Shown: positions 42,593-49,886 of the stretch, one piece after another
Numbering within the stretch: the first letter of the stretch is position 1
How the letters are laid out: every line of letters begins with the position of its first letter
NCBI GenBank assembly: GCA_958295825.1
Contig: OY282375.1
Location: forward strand, 3,457,489 to 3,521,488
Direction: 5' to 3'
DNA length: 64,000 nt
From: an uncultured Candidatus Entotheonella sp.
Lineage (GTDB): Bacteria > Tectomicrobia > Entotheonellia > Entotheonellales > Entotheonellaceae
The notes under the pieces: model-generated
What the model saw: only the letters and a program-made list of their open reading frames with translations
What the model was told of the DNA's origin: nothing
Databases searched by the model: none
Translations under genes and position numbers: made by a program

Positions 42593-42949
42593 ATGGAGAA
42601 TCGGCATCAGTCTTTCATTGATAAGATGGGAGGGCCGGGTTTCGTTCTGTCCTTGCTCAGTGTCATTGTCATGGCCGTTGCACTTTTTGTAACGTTCCAA
42701 GGCAATCTCGATAGCCGCTTGCAGACGATGCAGGCGGAGAACAATCGCCGGTTCGATGCCTTGCAGGCGGAGAACAATCGCCGGTTCGATGCCTTGCAGG
42801 CAGAGAACAATCGTCAGTTCGAAGAGGTGAACCGTCGGTTCGATAGGGTCGACCAGCGGTTGGACCAATTGTTCGAGGTGCTTCGCATCTTTGAAGGGAG
42901 AATTACGCGCCTTGAAGAGCAAGTCGGCGTCGGGGCCGACACCGAATAG
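42593..42949 (+). CDS. Small membrane-anchored coiled-coil protein with 11-residue repeats
   Basis: 118 residues. Membrane helix GFVLSLLSVIVMAVALFVTF (about 15-34), then three copies of the 11-residue unit (NNRRFDALQAE), the first two identical at DNA level, then NRRFDRVDQRLDQLFEVLRIFEGRITRLEEQVG. The C-terminal FEGRITRLEE is shared with the protein at 15090-15389. ATG at 42593 follows GAGGAAGGGAAG; GTG at 42587 is an alternative. A good terminator follows at 43024. An intact gene in a region otherwise full of remnants, so probably still selected or newly arrived. Function unknown. Confidence 0.75.
   Translation: MENRHQSFIDKMGGPGFVLSLLSVIVMAVALFVTFQGNLDSRLQTMQAENNRRFDALQAENNRRFDALQAENNRQFEEVNRRFDRVDQRLDQLFEVLRIFEGRITRLEEQVGVGADTE
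42731..42796 (+). repeat. Exact tandem duplication of a 33-base unit inside the coiled-coil gene
   Basis: The unit beginning CAGGCGGAGAACAATCGCCG and ending TTCGATGCCTTG occurs twice without mismatch (42731-42763, 42764-42796); a third, diverged partial unit starts at 42797. It encodes the 11-residue coiled-coil repeat, so unit number may vary by slippage. Confidence 0.9.
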
Positions 42950-43023
42950 TTCCACTGCGTGGCCCGTCTCTTCCTTCGGGGAAAGCAGGTCGCCTGACCT
43001 TTCGTGTTATGGATATTCGTGAA

Positions 43024-43052
43024 GGGGGCCTGTCGGGCCTCCTTTTTCTTTT
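43024..43052 (+). terminator. Rho-independent terminator after the coiled-coil gene
   Basis: GGGGGCC pairs with GGCCTCC (one G-T wobble) around the loop TGTCG, followed by TTTTTCTTTT. It ends the transcript of the gene stopping at 42949. Confidence 0.8.
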
Positions 43053-43099
43053 GTGATGGCTGAGTCTTGCACTTGCCAGATGTTGCCCATATACGCCTC

Positions 43100-43468
43100 C
43101 GGTTCATTTGGGAACGATCGGCAACACGCCTCTGGTGCAGGTGAACGTCTTGCGCGACACCTTGCCGGATATCGACGCGTTCGCCAAGCTCGAGTATTTC
43201 AACCCCGGGGGTCGCTGAAAGATCGTCCGGTGCGGCAGATTCTGCTGGATGCGTTGACCAACGGCGCCTTATCTCCCGGCAAGACGATTCTGGATTCGAG
43301 TTCCGGCAACGCCGGCATCGCGTATGCCATGCTCGGCGCTGCCCTCGGCTATCCCGTGGCCCTGGTGGTGCCCGAAAACGCCAGTCTGGAGCGCCGCAAA
43401 CGCATCGTGGCGCACGGCGCGAACCTCACACCACCGACGCGTTGAAGGGATACGACGAGGCGCTTCGC
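43100..43468 (+). pseudogene. PLP-dependent cysteine synthase fragment (CysK/CysM-like), frameshifted and cut by IS copy 3
   Basis: GTIGNTPLVQVNVLRDTLPDIDAFAKLEYFNPGG is the N-terminal signature; a base is missing in a five-G run near 43208, so GGSLKDRPVRQILLDA (PLP-Lys region) follows in another frame. SSSGNAGIAYAMLGAALGYP and VVPENASLERRKRI continue, then a second shift before TDALKGYDEALR, which directly abuts the truncated IS. No start codon is identifiable and the C-terminal ~60 percent is missing. Confidence 0.85.
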
Positions 43469-44226
43469 GTGGCGATGCGGCGCCAATCCTTGAGCCGGCC
43501 GAACAAGCGCTCGATGAGGTTGCGGCTCTTGTAAAGCTCCGTGTCGTAGACAATCGGCTCTTTACGGTTGGCGCGGCCTGGAATACAGGACTTGATGCCA
43601 CGTTCGGCAAGGGCCTCACGCAACCTGTCGCTGTCATAGCCCCTGTCGGCAATCATGACACAGGCCTCCGGTAGAGCCGACAACACCGTGTCAGCCCCCC
43701 GGTAGTCGCTGACTTGACCCGCCGTCAACCGCAACACGATGGGTTTGCCGTCGCAGACGGCGTGGAGCTTGGAGTTGAGCCCACCCCGGGTGCGTCCGAT
43801 GCAGCGCGAAAGCCCCCCTTTTTCAGCAAGCTGGCTGCGGTACGATGCGCCTTGAGATGGGTGCTGTCGATCATGACCGTCCCGGTGGCGACGCTTTCGG
43901 CAGCCAGGGCTTGAAAGATACGGTCGAACACCCCGGCCTTGCTCCAGCGCACGAAGCGGTTGTAGAGCGTCTTGTGCGGACCGTAACAGGCGGGCGCGTC
44001 ACGCCACATCAGCCCATAGCGGATGACGTGGATGATGCCACTGATGACCTTTCGGTCATCGACGCGCGGGACGCCGCGCACCTTGTTGGGTAACAGGGGT
44101 TTGAGGCGCTCAAACTGATCGTCGGACAGCCAGAAATGGTGTTCGGGCATGATCGCTCTCCTTATGGCGTCAGCGTGTTGACTCTCATCACAGGCCCCAT
44201 GATACCCTTTTATAGGTCCTGAGCCT
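43469..44226 (-). mobile_element. IS5-family insertion sequence, copy 3 (one end missing)
   Basis: Inverted repeat GTCCTGAGCC at 44217-44226 followed by TA; the opposite end, with the last ~20 codons of OrfB, is lost at about 43468 where cysteine-synthase sequence begins. OrfA (44150 to 43725) is intact: MPEHHFWLSDDQFERLKPLLPN, VMIDSTHLKAHRTA. At AAAAAGGGGGGC a -1 slip on G-GGG-GGC would join it to OrfB (SRCIGRTRGGLNSKLHAV, MIADRGYDSDRL, NLIERLFGRLKDWRRIATR). The pattern OrfA plus -1 shift plus OrfB is typical of the IS427 group. Confidence 0.92.
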
Positions 44227-44237
44227 AGGTCATATCG

Positions 44238-45009
44238 ATGTGTCGCACGTTACTCGCAGGTTTTCTCCTCCTTGCCGGAAGTCTCCTGGCGCACGGCGGG
44301 GACATTGACGACATGCTGAAAGAAATTGACCCCGGCGACGCGGCGGGCATGGACGACAGTTTCCTGGATGAAGGTGGCGGGTCTGACTTCGACCCTTTGG
44401 ATGAATTTGACGCCATAAAGGGACCGTATCGAGAAAGAACTCCGCCGAAACAAAACGGGCGAAAGAGGCCCGCGACTCCGACATGTAGGGACGAATGCGC
44501 GTGTGTATCCACATATGTCTGGAATCCGCGCCGACCAACGACACGCGCACAGCGGCCGAAAAAAGGCTGATGCAGAACGGGCCAAGGCTGCGTGGGCCCA
44601 AAGAGAGGCCCTGTGCTGGCGCTGGTTCTGCTCTGGAGGGGCTGGGTCTACGGATTCCTATCCTACTCCTGCCAAAGAAGAAAATTGTCCCGGCGGGAAA
44701 ATACAGCCGGACGGCAGCGCCGACGCGTTATATCAACAGATCAAAACCCTGGAAGCCCAGATCGATCAGGACAGGCAACAACGCCGGGCCGACGAAGAAC
44801 GGCGGCACCAGGAATAGTTTGCCGCTGAACAGGCCGAACACGAGAGATTGCGTCAGCAGCTCGAGGCTGAGCAGGCCGCCGCATATGCGGAACGTCTTGC
44901 CGCCTGTCGAGAAGCTTGGCGTCAGAGAATAAATTACTGTCGGTGCGGGGGCTTCAAGGAAACCGAGACCCCGACTTGGGTACGAGAAGCAACTTCTTGC
45001 GCATGGTAA
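44238..45009 (+). pseudogene. Secreted coiled-coil protein, frameshifted with an amber codon
   Basis: From the ATG at 44238: signal peptide CRTLLAGFLLLAGSLLAHG, then an acidic stretch (GGDIDDMLKEIDPGDAAGMD). The frame is lost near 44430. A later frame (from about 44503) carries RADEERRHQE, preceded by DALYQQIKTLEAQIDQDRQQ, then a TAG at 44815 in mid-helix and further coiled-coil text FAAEQAEHERLRQQLEAEQAAAY ending at 45009. One protein of roughly 250 residues can be imagined; it is broken now. It starts eleven bases after IS copy 3. Confidence 0.55.
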
Positions 45010-45103
45010 CATCGCCTCAGCTGAAGAGACCTTCTGGGCGGCAGGCAGAACTTATCGAACGCGAGCCCGGACAGCATGTCAAGGACACCCGATGAACTCG
45101 CCC

Positions 45104-45700
45104 TCAGAGGTCGTGACGGCCTTCCAACGAGCGGCTCAATGTGATGTCGTCGGCGTATTCAAGATGCCCGCCGACCGGCAGACCGTGCGCGAGACGCGTG
45201 AGGCGGACGCCGTGGGGTTTGACGAGGCGGGCGAGGTAGAGGACCGTGGCTTCGCCCTCCGTGTTGGGATTGGTCGCGCAAATGATTTCGCGAATGCCGC
45301 CTTGTTCCACCCGGGCCAACAAGGCATCAATCGTCAGTTGATCGGGGCCGATGCCGTCGAGCGGCGAAAGCGCACCCATCAAAACGTGGTACAGTCCTTT
45401 GTAAACTCCAGTGCGCTCAATGAGAAACACATCGCTCGGGTCTTCCACTACGCAAATGAGACCGTCGTCGCGCGACGGGTCGACGCACAACGCGCAGGGA
45501 TCCACCTCCGTAATGCCGCGGCAACGCGAGCAAAAGATGATTTTCTCTTTCACTTCCACTATCGCCTGAGCGAGGCGCTGAGCGCGCTCCTGTGAGGTCC
45601 GCAGGATAAAAAAAGCGAGACGCTGGGCGGTTTTCTCACCGATGCCGGGCAGGCGGCAAAGCTCTTCCATCAGGGTGGAGAGCGTACGTGGTCGGAACAT
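45104..45700 (-). CDS. recR: Recombination protein RecR
   Basis: 198 residues. Acts with RecF/RecO to load RecA on gapped DNA. Helix-hairpin-helix LCRLPGIGEKTAQRLAFFIL, zinc finger CSRCRGITEVDPCALC, Toprim domain VVEDPSDVFLIERTGVYKGLYHVL and ATNPNTEGEATVLYLA. Follows ybaB by 19 bp as in most bacteria. recF lies at 54.9 kb in this window. Confidence 0.97.
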   Translation of the reverse strand: MFRPRTLSTLMEELCRLPGIGEKTAQRLAFFILRTSQERAQRLAQAIVEVKEKIIFCSRCRGITEVDPCALCVDPSRDDGLICVVEDPSDVFLIERTGVYKGLYHVLMGALSPLDGIGPDQLTIDALLARVEQGGIREIICATNPNTEGEATVLYLARLVKPHGVRLTRLAHGLPVGGHLEYADDITLSRSLEGRHDL

Positions 45701-45719
45701 AGCGATTCCCTGCAGCGGC

Positions 45720-46034
45720 TCAGAAGAGACCGGGGATTTTCATTCCGCCAGTCAGCTTGCTCATCTCGTCAGAAATCATTTCTTGAGACTTGCGCAGGGC
45801 TTCGTTAACGCCGGCCAGAACAAGGTCTTCAAGCATTTCGACATCGTCCGGGTCAACGACCTGGGGCTCGATCTTGAGGCACAGGATCTCATTTTTGCCG
45901 TTGACCGTGACCGAAACCATGCCACCGCCGACCGACGCCTCAACGGTCCGCTGGGCGAGTTCCTCTTGCATCTTGACCATCTTCTGCTGCATCTGCTGGG
46001 CCTGCTTGAACAGATTGCCCATACCACCTTTCAT
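45720..46034 (-). CDS. ybaB: YbaB/EbfC nucleoid-associated protein
   Basis: 104 residues. [26 protein letters not shown] then [21 protein letters not shown] are the family pattern; a dimer binding DNA. Tandem ATGs at 46037 and 46034: GAGGAG is three bases before the first and six before the second, so the second is preferred. It sits between dnaX and recR. Confidence 0.95.
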   Translation of the reverse strand: MKGGMGNLFKQAQQMQQKMVKMQEELAQRTVEASVGGGMVSVTVNGKNEILCLKIEPQVVDPDDVEMLEDLVLAGVNEALRKSQEMISDEMSKLTGGMKIPGLF

Positions 46035-46044
46035 CATATGCTCC

Positions 46045-47679
46045 TCATCGAGGTACGGCTTGAAAGATTTCCACGACAGCTTCCTTGAAAGTAAGTTTGC
46101 TCTTCTGCATGTCCTCTGAGGTGGACTCGCCGGAGTTGGTTGCGGCGGCGCCGAGGGCCGGAGCACTGTCCGACTCTGGCTCTAGTAAAGGTTCGATAGC
46201 TACACGAAAGTCCGGTCCGAAAAGCTCTTGGGCGATTTCCCGGATCGTGGCGAGGTTTTCAGGCTCGCTTAATGTCGACAGATGGAACGCGTCGCGTTCG
46301 TGTATGCCAATCATCAATTTGTGGTCCTGGCTGGAAACGACGATGCCCTGCTCCAGACACCCCGCCAACGAAGGGCGTTTCTGTGCAACGCGCTCTTGCA
46401 GCATGCGCCAGGGGTCACCTTCGGATGACGCCGGCGCCTCGGCGATAGCCGATTCCGATGCCAACGACTCGTGCACCTCGTTCGCGACTGGCTCAGACAT
46501 GGTGACAGGGTAGGACGTCGTCGGTGATGCCGCGGTCTGCTCGTCGCCATACTGTTGCAGGTAATCCAACACCGATTGCAGTGGCTGCACCCGGCCGATG
46601 CAGGCCATGCGCACCAGCGCCATTTCGAGAATCAGCATGGGATTGCTGGCATACCGCAGCGACCCTTCCGCCGCCGACAGCGTGTGAAACTGCCCGTAGA
46701 TATCCTCTGGGCTAACCGCGTCCGAAAGACGGCGCAGCGCCGTCATATCTGACTCCGACAGCGGGATCAGACTCTCTGGCTGCGGCACCGTCTTAAGCAC
46801 AATAAGATGCCGCAACGCCTCCAGCAGCGCCTTCATGGTACTGCCGGCCTCATAACCCTCCATCTGTAATTGACCGACGGTGCGCAGAGCCGTTTCAACG
46901 TCCTGTCTGAACAGGGCGTCCAGGCACGCCACCAACGGTTCGTTGCCCACGTGTCCGAGAAGCTGCCGCACGTCGTCATCCTGGATCTCCATGCCGCAGA
47001 AGGCAATAACCTGGTCAAGCAGGCTCTGGCCGTCACGCATGCTGCCCTCCGCGGCTCGTGCGATATGAGCCAGGCTGGTCGACGATATGGTGATGCCCTC
47101 GCTCTGCGTGATCGAGGCCAGTTGCTCACAGATACCCGCCAGGGAGACACGCTTGAACTCGAACCGCTGGCAGCGGGAGACAATAGTGAGGGGGATCTTT
47201 TCCAACTCGGTGGTGGCAAAAACGAACACGACGTGCGGCGGCGGCTCTTCAAGCGTCTTGAGCAGCGCGTTGAAGGCCTCCTTGGTCAACATGTGGACTT
47301 CATCAATGATATAAATTTTGTAGCGCCCGCCGGACGGCAGGTAGCGCAACTGCTCACGCAGGTCACGTATCTCGTCGATGCCGCGGTTGGAGGCGCCGTC
47401 GATTTCAATGATGTCCAGGTAGGAACCTCGCGTGATTTCTTGGCAGGATTGGCAGGTGTTGCACGGTTGAACGGTGGGACCTTGCTCGCAGTTGAGAGCT
47501 TTGGCCAGCAGACGGGCCATGGTGGTTTTACCGACGCCGCGGGTGCCCGAAAACAGGTAGGCGTGGGCAACGCGGTTGAGCTGGATAGCGTTTTGCAGGG
47601 TTCGGGTGACGTGTTGCTGCTCAACGATGTCGTCGAATGTTTGGGGGCGCCATCTCCGTGCTGTGACTTGGTACCCCAT
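46045..47679 (-). CDS. dnaX: DNA polymerase III subunit gamma/tau
   Basis: 544 residues. Clamp-loader ATPase: [22 protein letters not shown], Walker [23 protein letters not shown], zinc module [38 protein letters not shown], sensor [10 protein letters not shown]. The C-terminal third is the variable tau region. The frame runs upstream to 47766, but that would overlap the SRP RNA; the ATG at 47679 with GGAGAG before it starts at the conserved domain. Confidence 0.97.
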   Translation of the reverse strand: MGYQVTARRWRPQTFDDIVEQQHVTRTLQNAIQLNRVAHAYLFSGTRGVGKTTMARLLAKALNCEQGPTVQPCNTCQSCQEITRGSYLDIIEIDGASNRGIDEIRDLREQLRYLPSGGRYKIYIIDEVHMLTKEAFNALLKTLEEPPPHVVFVFATTELEKIPLTIVSRCQRFEFKRVSLAGICEQLASITQSEGITISSTSLAHIARAAEGSMRDGQSLLDQVIAFCGMEIQDDDVRQLLGHVGNEPLVACLDALFRQDVETALRTVGQLQMEGYEAGSTMKALLEALRHLIVLKTVPQPESLIPLSESDMTALRRLSDAVSPEDIYGQFHTLSAAEGSLRYASNPMLILEMALVRMACIGRVQPLQSVLDYLQQYGDEQTAASPTTSYPVTMSEPVANEVHESLASESAIAEAPASSEGDPWRMLQERVAQKRPSLAGCLEQGIVVSSQDHKLMIGIHERDAFHLSTLSEPENLATIREIAQELFGPDFRVAIEPLLEPESDSAPALGAAATNSGESTSEDMQKSKLTFKEAVVEIFQAVPR

Positions 47680-47723
47680 AGAGCTCTCCATCGGCATCGC
47701 CTGCAGTGGACCGCAATTCAGAC

Positions 47724-47996
47724 GGCCGTGCACCCAGTCTCGACCTATCGGGGCGAAAAACCGCATCCCATAGCGAGCTCAGATCAGGCACTCCTGCGGC
47801 CCCCGAGGAAAGTTGCTTACGGCTGCTTCCTTCCGGACCTGACCGGGTTCACAACGCCTCGTGGCACAGGACCCAATCTTCAAAGCTGTTTATGGGGCGA
47901 ACCTTCCGCCTGATGGGGCCTCAACATGAGGAATTCCGTCCCGCTATAGCGGATTGCGGGTTACAGGGCACCGCTACCTCCCCACCTAGCACGACC
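47724..47996 (-). ncRNA. ffs: Signal recognition particle RNA, large (Alu-containing) form
   Basis: The conserved apical domain GTCAGGTCCGGAAGGAAGCAGCC lies around 47821-47843. Upstream is the Alu-domain text GGTGGGGAGGTAGCGGTGCC followed by CTGTAACCCGCAATCCGCTATAGCGGG, which matches the Bacillus scRNA pattern. The ends pair: GGTCGTGC at 47996-47989 with GCACGGCC at 47731-47724 (one wobble), giving about 273 nt, near the 271 nt of the Bacillus RNA. So this is not a 4.5S RNA. It lies upstream of dnaX as in Bacillus. Boundaries are inferred from pairing. Confidence 0.92.
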
Positions 47997-48036
47997 TTTC
48001 TTGCGCTCTGCTGCTTCCGCCATTCACGCTGGTGAA

Positions 48037-48124
48037 CGGAGAGGGTGGGATTCGAACCCACGGGGCGCTTTTGGCACCCACGCGCTCTCCAGGCGCGCCG
48101 ATTCGACCGCTCTCGCACCTCTCC
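48037..48124 (-). tRNA. tRNA-Ser (anticodon GGA)
   Basis: 88 bases with long variable arm. Acceptor GGAGAGG/CCTCTCC; anticodon stem CGCGC/GCGCG with loop CTGGAGA; T-arm GTGGG-TTCGAAT-CCCAC. CCA not encoded. Reads UCC/UCU. Confidence 0.95.
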
Positions 48125-48145
48125 TCTTCACGGGCGATAAAAAAG

Positions 48146-48230
48146 CGGAGAGAGAGGGATTTGAACCCCCGGTACCCGTAGGTACAGTTGATTTCGAATC
48201 AACCGCCTTCAACCGCTCGGCCATCTCTCC
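48146..48230 (-). tRNA. tRNA-Ser (anticodon CGA)
   Basis: 85 bases. Acceptor GGAGAGA/TCTCTCC; anticodon stem GTTGA/TCAAC with loop TTCGAAA; long variable arm; T-arm with TTCAAAT. Reads UCG. Confidence 0.95.
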
Positions 48231-48264
48231 GTGGTTGCTGGTTCTGCGTCTGCGGCGCATTGAA

Positions 48265-48756
48265 CTAAACGCCACACAGCCTTGTGCGTTGCGAACGATG
48301 TTGCTGACGTAAGTTCCGAAAGAACGTGCTGAGCAAGACACTGCATTCCGCTTCACAGACGCCGCTGACAACCGGAAACGCATGATTGAGTCGTTGACTG
48401 CCCAGAATGTCGAATTGCGAGCCGCAGGCACCGGCCTTGGGGTCGTGACAGCCAAACACAAGTCGCTCAATTCGGCTCAGAATTGCGGCACCGAGGCACA
48501 TGATACAGGGTTCAAGAGTAACGTACAAGACGGCCCCAGTGAGGTACCAAGTGCCCATTTTTTGGGCCGCGTGGCGCAGGGCCAACACCTCCGCGTGGGC
48601 CGTCGGATCGCCCAGCGCCTGCCGTTGGTTGTAACCCTGGCCGATGATCTCATCATCCACAACGACAACCGCCCCAACGGGCACATCGGCTGCATGCAAC
48701 GCCTTGCGGGCCTCGCACAGCGCCGCTTGCATGAAGTATTGGTGATCGACCTGCAC
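48265..48756 (-). CDS. tadA: tRNA-specific adenosine deaminase
   Basis: 163 residues. Converts A34 to inosine in tRNA-Arg(ACG). Motifs: [34 protein letters not shown] (zinc His and catalytic Glu), [20 protein letters not shown] (zinc Cys pair), [13 protein letters not shown]. The frame extends to 48798, but that part is the upstream terminator hairpin. The GTG at 48756, nine bases after AGGAAG, starts just before the conserved HQYFMQAAL. Its substrate tRNA-Arg(ACG) is the next gene upstream. Confidence 0.95.
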   Translation of the reverse strand: MQVDHQYFMQAALCEARKALHAADVPVGAVVVVDDEIIGQGYNQRQALGDPTAHAEVLALRHAAQKMGTWYLTGAVLYVTLEPCIMCLGAAILSRIERLVFGCHDPKAGACGSQFDILGSQRLNHAFPVVSGVCEAECSVLLSTFFRNLRQQHRSQRTRLCGV

Positions 48757-48783
48757 GTCGGCGGGACTTCCTGACGTTCGGAG

Positions 48784-48818
48784 AAAAAATAAGGGCACCC
48801 TTTGCAGGAGGTGCCCTT
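48784..48818 (-). terminator. Rho-independent terminator after tRNA-Arg
   Basis: Nine-base stem AAGGGCACC/GGTGCCCTT, followed on the minus strand by ATTTTTT. It separates the tRNA-Arg transcript from tadA. Confidence 0.85.
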
Positions 48819-48828
48819 ACGTAGGAAA

Positions 48829-48902
48829 CGCGCCGAGGAGGAGTTGAACCCCCAGCCTCCAGATCCGTAGTCTGGCGCTCTATCCAATTGAGCTATCGGC
48901 GC
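48829..48902 (-). tRNA. tRNA-Arg (anticodon ACG)
   Basis: 74 bases. Acceptor GCGCCGA/TCGGCGC; anticodon stem CAGA/TCTG region with loop CTACGGA; T-arm with TTCAACT. A34 is the target of TadA, whose gene lies directly downstream. Confidence 0.95.
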
Positions 48903-48917
48903 TCAGGAGCGATGTGA

Positions 48918-49007
48918 CGGAGAGGGAGGGATTCGAACCCTCGTAGCACTTTTTAGGCGCTAAATCGCTTAGCAGGCGATCACCTTCAGCCGCTCGGTCA
49001 CCTCTCC
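48918..49007 (-). tRNA. tRNA-Ser (anticodon GCT)
   Basis: 90 bases with long variable arm. Acceptor GGAGAGG/CCTCTCC; anticodon stem ATCGC/GCGAT with loop CTGCTAA; T-arm GAGGG-TTCGAAT-CCCTC. Reads AGC/AGU. Confidence 0.95.
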
Positions 49008-49046
49008 AGGGTATGAACGGGTACGTGCGATTCGTGAGCGAGGCCA

Positions 49047-49130
<84 letters not shown>

Positions 49131-49231
49131 CGCATCCAGGAGCATTTGGTGTCAACATTCCACGCACCAGAATCGGTTCAGATGAGTGGGGAAGGATAAC
49201 ACGACATCATCCAGACCTTCAAGACATTCTT

Positions 49232-49822
49232 TCAGGGGACATCATAGGGATAGTTGCGATTGAGGTGTTCAAGATCACAGCGAAAATCACAAAATAGCTC
49301 CCAGATCAGCCCAACAACCCGTTTTGTCAAAGGTCTATCTTCATTCTGGTTCTCCGCATCAAGCGTGTTCACCTCATCGTTATTTTTCACGTTGAACTTC
49401 GGGAGTAGCGGGTCCACATCAGCGAATCTACGATAACGCATCCACCAATTGGCCACGGCGCCAACCTTACAAAAGCCTCTTCGTTTGAGTTTCTCGTGAA
49501 CGGGCCTTTCGAGTGGACTCCAGTTTTGAAATCCTATGCCCGGGACACCCCGAAGAACGCCATAAACTATGATGTTCCTCCTCGCGATATTTTCTACGTA
49601 AAACGAAAAACACCCACGATGCTGATAACGCGGTTGACAAGAAGGCGGTCTCTTTCGCCACGTTATCAGAAAACCCGCCCAATCTTCGAAAATACAATCA
49701 ATATCGGGAAAAAAGACAACCTCCCACCGTTCGTCATAGCCGTTACATGCCAATTTCTGTTTCAACTCATCACGAACTCCTAGCCAATAAATCCGAAAGG
49801 TTCTTTCGGCAGCGGACTCCAT
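49232..49822 (-). CDS. Orphan protein of unknown function, AT-richer than its neighbours
   Basis: 196 residues from the ATG at 49822 (MESAAERTFRIYWLGVRDEL), weak ribosome site GAGGGTAATTAC. No signal peptide or membrane segment. Trp, Phe, Arg and Asp are frequent (WEVVFFPDIDCIFEDWAGF, VANWWMRYRRFADVDPLLP), and the end FCDFRCDLEHLNRNY recalls the tails of some PD-(D/E)XK-type defence proteins, but I cannot place it. Base composition is visibly lower in GC than gyrA or the tRNA genes, pointing to transfer. It could be the C-terminal remnant of a larger gene. Confidence 0.5.
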   Translation of the reverse strand: MESAAERTFRIYWLGVRDELKQKLACNGYDERWEVVFFPDIDCIFEDWAGFLITWRKRPPSCQPRYQHRGCFSFYVENIARRNIIVYGVLRGVPGIGFQNWSPLERPVHEKLKRRGFCKVGAVANWWMRYRRFADVDPLLPKFNVKNNDEVNTLDAENQNEDRPLTKRVVGLIWELFCDFRCDLEHLNRNYPYDVP

Positions 49823-49886
49823 GTAATTACCCTCATCTATTGATCAACAGGGGGGCCAACCGCTTACAAATTCTTTGTAAGCGTCC

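Noticed and set aside
42731-42830. Tandem repeat as a possible CRISPR array
   Set aside because: Units are directly adjacent without spacers and encode an in-frame coiled-coil repeat; no cas genes are in the window.
47680-47766. Longer dnaX start at 47766
   Set aside because: The extra 29 codons overlap the SRP RNA and have no homology; the ATG at 47679 has a ribosome site and begins the conserved domain.
48757-48798. Longer tadA start at 48798
   Set aside because: The extra codons are the terminator hairpin and T-run of tRNA-Arg; they do not match TadA.
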